Below, piece after piece: positions 4,489 through 5,413 of a DNA stretch of 5,413 nt. Position 1 is the first letter of the stretch, and each line of letters begins with the position of its first letter. The stretch covers positions 1-5,413 of the forward strand of contig JAUQZC010000144.1 in NCBI GenBank assembly GCA_030587435.1. Reading direction: 5' to 3'. The DNA comes from Candidatus Baldrarchaeota archaeon. GTDB taxonomy: Archaea > Asgardarchaeota > Baldrarchaeia > Baldrarchaeales > DXJG01. Made by a program: the position numbers and the translations under genes. Under the pieces are notes generated by a model, which was given only the letters and a program-made list of their open reading frames with translations, was not told the DNA's origin and did no database searches.

Positions 4489-5413
4489 CTATAATCCCAT
4501 AATCACGTTAACAATTAAGAATAGCGTTATTGTGGTCAGGAAATCTGATAGTGATGCAATTATGGGTATAGTAAAGTTATCGGGATTTAGTCCGCGTTTA
4601 AATGTGACAAGAGCTAATCCGAACGATATCAGAGTTAAGGGTATCATGAGAAAAGCATTTGTTAAAATTACCATGAAAATTGATCGTAAAACTTCAATTA
4701 AAGAAAAAGCATATGTAAGACTTCCTATAATTGCAAATACACCAAATACTATGAAACCAGCCGAAAAAGTCCCTAAGATATACGTTCTACTCTCATGTCT
4801 ACTTACTTCCCTAAAAGAAGGTTCAATGTCTCCCAAACTTAACTTCGTGGTAATTGTGGATGCAATGATTGACCCCTCATCTCCAACCGAATCGATGAGA
4901 CAAGGATAAATTACGAGAATGTGGGGAAATCTTTCTATTTGATATTTGAGTTTAGAAAGTATTCCTCCGGCAAAATTACTGATAACTGCTAAAATTATTA
5001 CAGTAGGCATGCTTTCTAAAAATGTTTTCCTAAAATCTCCACTAGCTCGATATTTTAAGGAGTGTACAAAGAGTAAGGTAAAAAAGAGACATAAAACGTA
5101 TGATAAGACTGCGAAAATTTTCCTGAAGAAAATCAGCATTATTACAATTAACACGTATGTTGCTGAAACTATAATGTCATTTAGTGTAGACATTATTGGA
5201 TACACGATAACATCGGGATCAATGCCTTTCTTATACGATGAAAAGGCAACTAAAGGCGCCAAGAAAAAAATCGAAATACATGTGGGAATCATCATGGAAA
5301 GCAATGCTATCATAATAAAAATTAATAGCGATATGTCACTACTAGATCCGAAGAAGAAAGATACGCTATAAGAGAGGAAACCAACTGTTAATGCGTTGAT
5401 AAAACTCATGGAA
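4489..5413 (-). CDS. MgtE-domain divalent-cation permease, partial (5' end outside window)
   Basis: The C-terminal 306 or more residues of an integral membrane protein related to the MgtE/SLC41 Mg2+ transporters, of the archaeal kind with two tandem MgtE membrane domains. Counting from the Met at 5409, KGIDPDVIVYPIMSTLND (61-78) ends the first repeat. The second repeat has PCLIDSVGDEGSIIAST (169-185) and ends with RGLNPDNFTIPIIASLSD (272-289). Hydrophobic membrane segments lie at about 4-21, 25-50, 76-95, 98-117, 135-150, 211-231, 240-268 and 287-305. The first repeat lacks its own P-x-L-x-D-S-x-G-D segment, which must lie upstream; the frame is open to the window edge, so Met 5409 is internal. 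There is no cytoplasmic N-domain/CBS pair in view. Expected role: Mg2+ or other divalent-cation transport in the cell membrane. It converges with the plus-strand genes. Ion specificity is not determined. Confidence 0.88.
   Translation of the reverse strand, partial: SMSFINALTVGFLSYSVSFFFGSSSDISLLIFIMIALLSMMIPTCISIFFLAPLVAFSSYKKGIDPDVIVYPIMSTLNDIIVSATYVLIVIMLIFFRKIFAVLSYVLCLFFTLLFVHSLKYRASGDFRKTFLESMPTVIILAVISNFAGGILSKLKYQIERFPHILVIYPCLIDSVGDEGSIIASTITTKLSLGDIEPSFREVSRHESRTYILGTFSAGFIVFGVFAIIGSLTYAFSLIEVLRSIFMVILTNAFLMIPLTLISFGLALVTFKRGLNPDNFTIPIIASLSDFLTTITLFLIVNVIMGL

Noticed and set aside
4532..5371. Two plus-strand open frames of 125 and 141 codons across the permease gene.
   Set aside because: They are antisense to a clearly recognisable MgtE-type membrane protein, whose conserved motifs prove the minus strand is coding.
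1..5413. CRISPR array.
   Set aside because: No direct repeats of 24-37 bases with regular spacers were seen on either strand.

Overview
The window looks like low-GC archaeal DNA, most likely from a thermophilic archaeon. Three things suggest this. The protein families are archaeal in character: a Sulfolobus LacS-type family 1 glycosidase, a UPF0175 ribbon-helix-helix antitoxin, a VapBC pair and a tandem MgtE-domain permease. TTTATA-like TATA boxes sit at archaeal spacing from likely starts. Starts also mix leaderless GTG/TTG codons with ones led by a Shine-Dalgarno (SD) sequence. A TACK-group lineage is a guess from the LacS similarity. No rRNA or tRNA is present to settle it.

Layout, left to right. 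An orphan UPF0175 antitoxin-like gene (81-410, +) has no toxin partner in view. A spacer follows with an 18-bp perfect palindrome and a T-run. Next is an intact beta-glycosidase gene of the LacS type (621-2084, +) with both catalytic glutamates. A compact VapB (AbrB-fold)/VapC (PIN) operon follows (2190-2426 and 2423-2827, +), sharing an ATGA overlap. Its TATA box lies inside an inverted repeat that could be the autoregulatory operator. After an AT-rich spacer holding another perfect palindrome comes a 269-residue protein (3127-3936, +) whose motif order resembles the Nmad3 nucleotide-modification-associated family.

The interval 3937-4488 has no confident intact gene. It is rich in inverted repeats and holds two facing, apparently broken coding-like segments, one on each strand. 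The right end (4489-5413, -) is the 3' part of a divalent-cation permease with two MgtE-type repeats. Its N-terminus lies outside the window.

How the genes work together: VapB and VapC are a clear functional pair (antitoxin and RNase toxin). The glycosidase and the permease look like housekeeping or nutrient genes and share no obvious pathway with the rest. The orphan antitoxin, VapBC, the Nmad3-like gene and the relic-filled spacer give the segment an accessory flavour. The Nmad3-like gene is the least ordinary item and the best candidate for undescribed biology, but no complete new multi-gene system can be demonstrated from this window.
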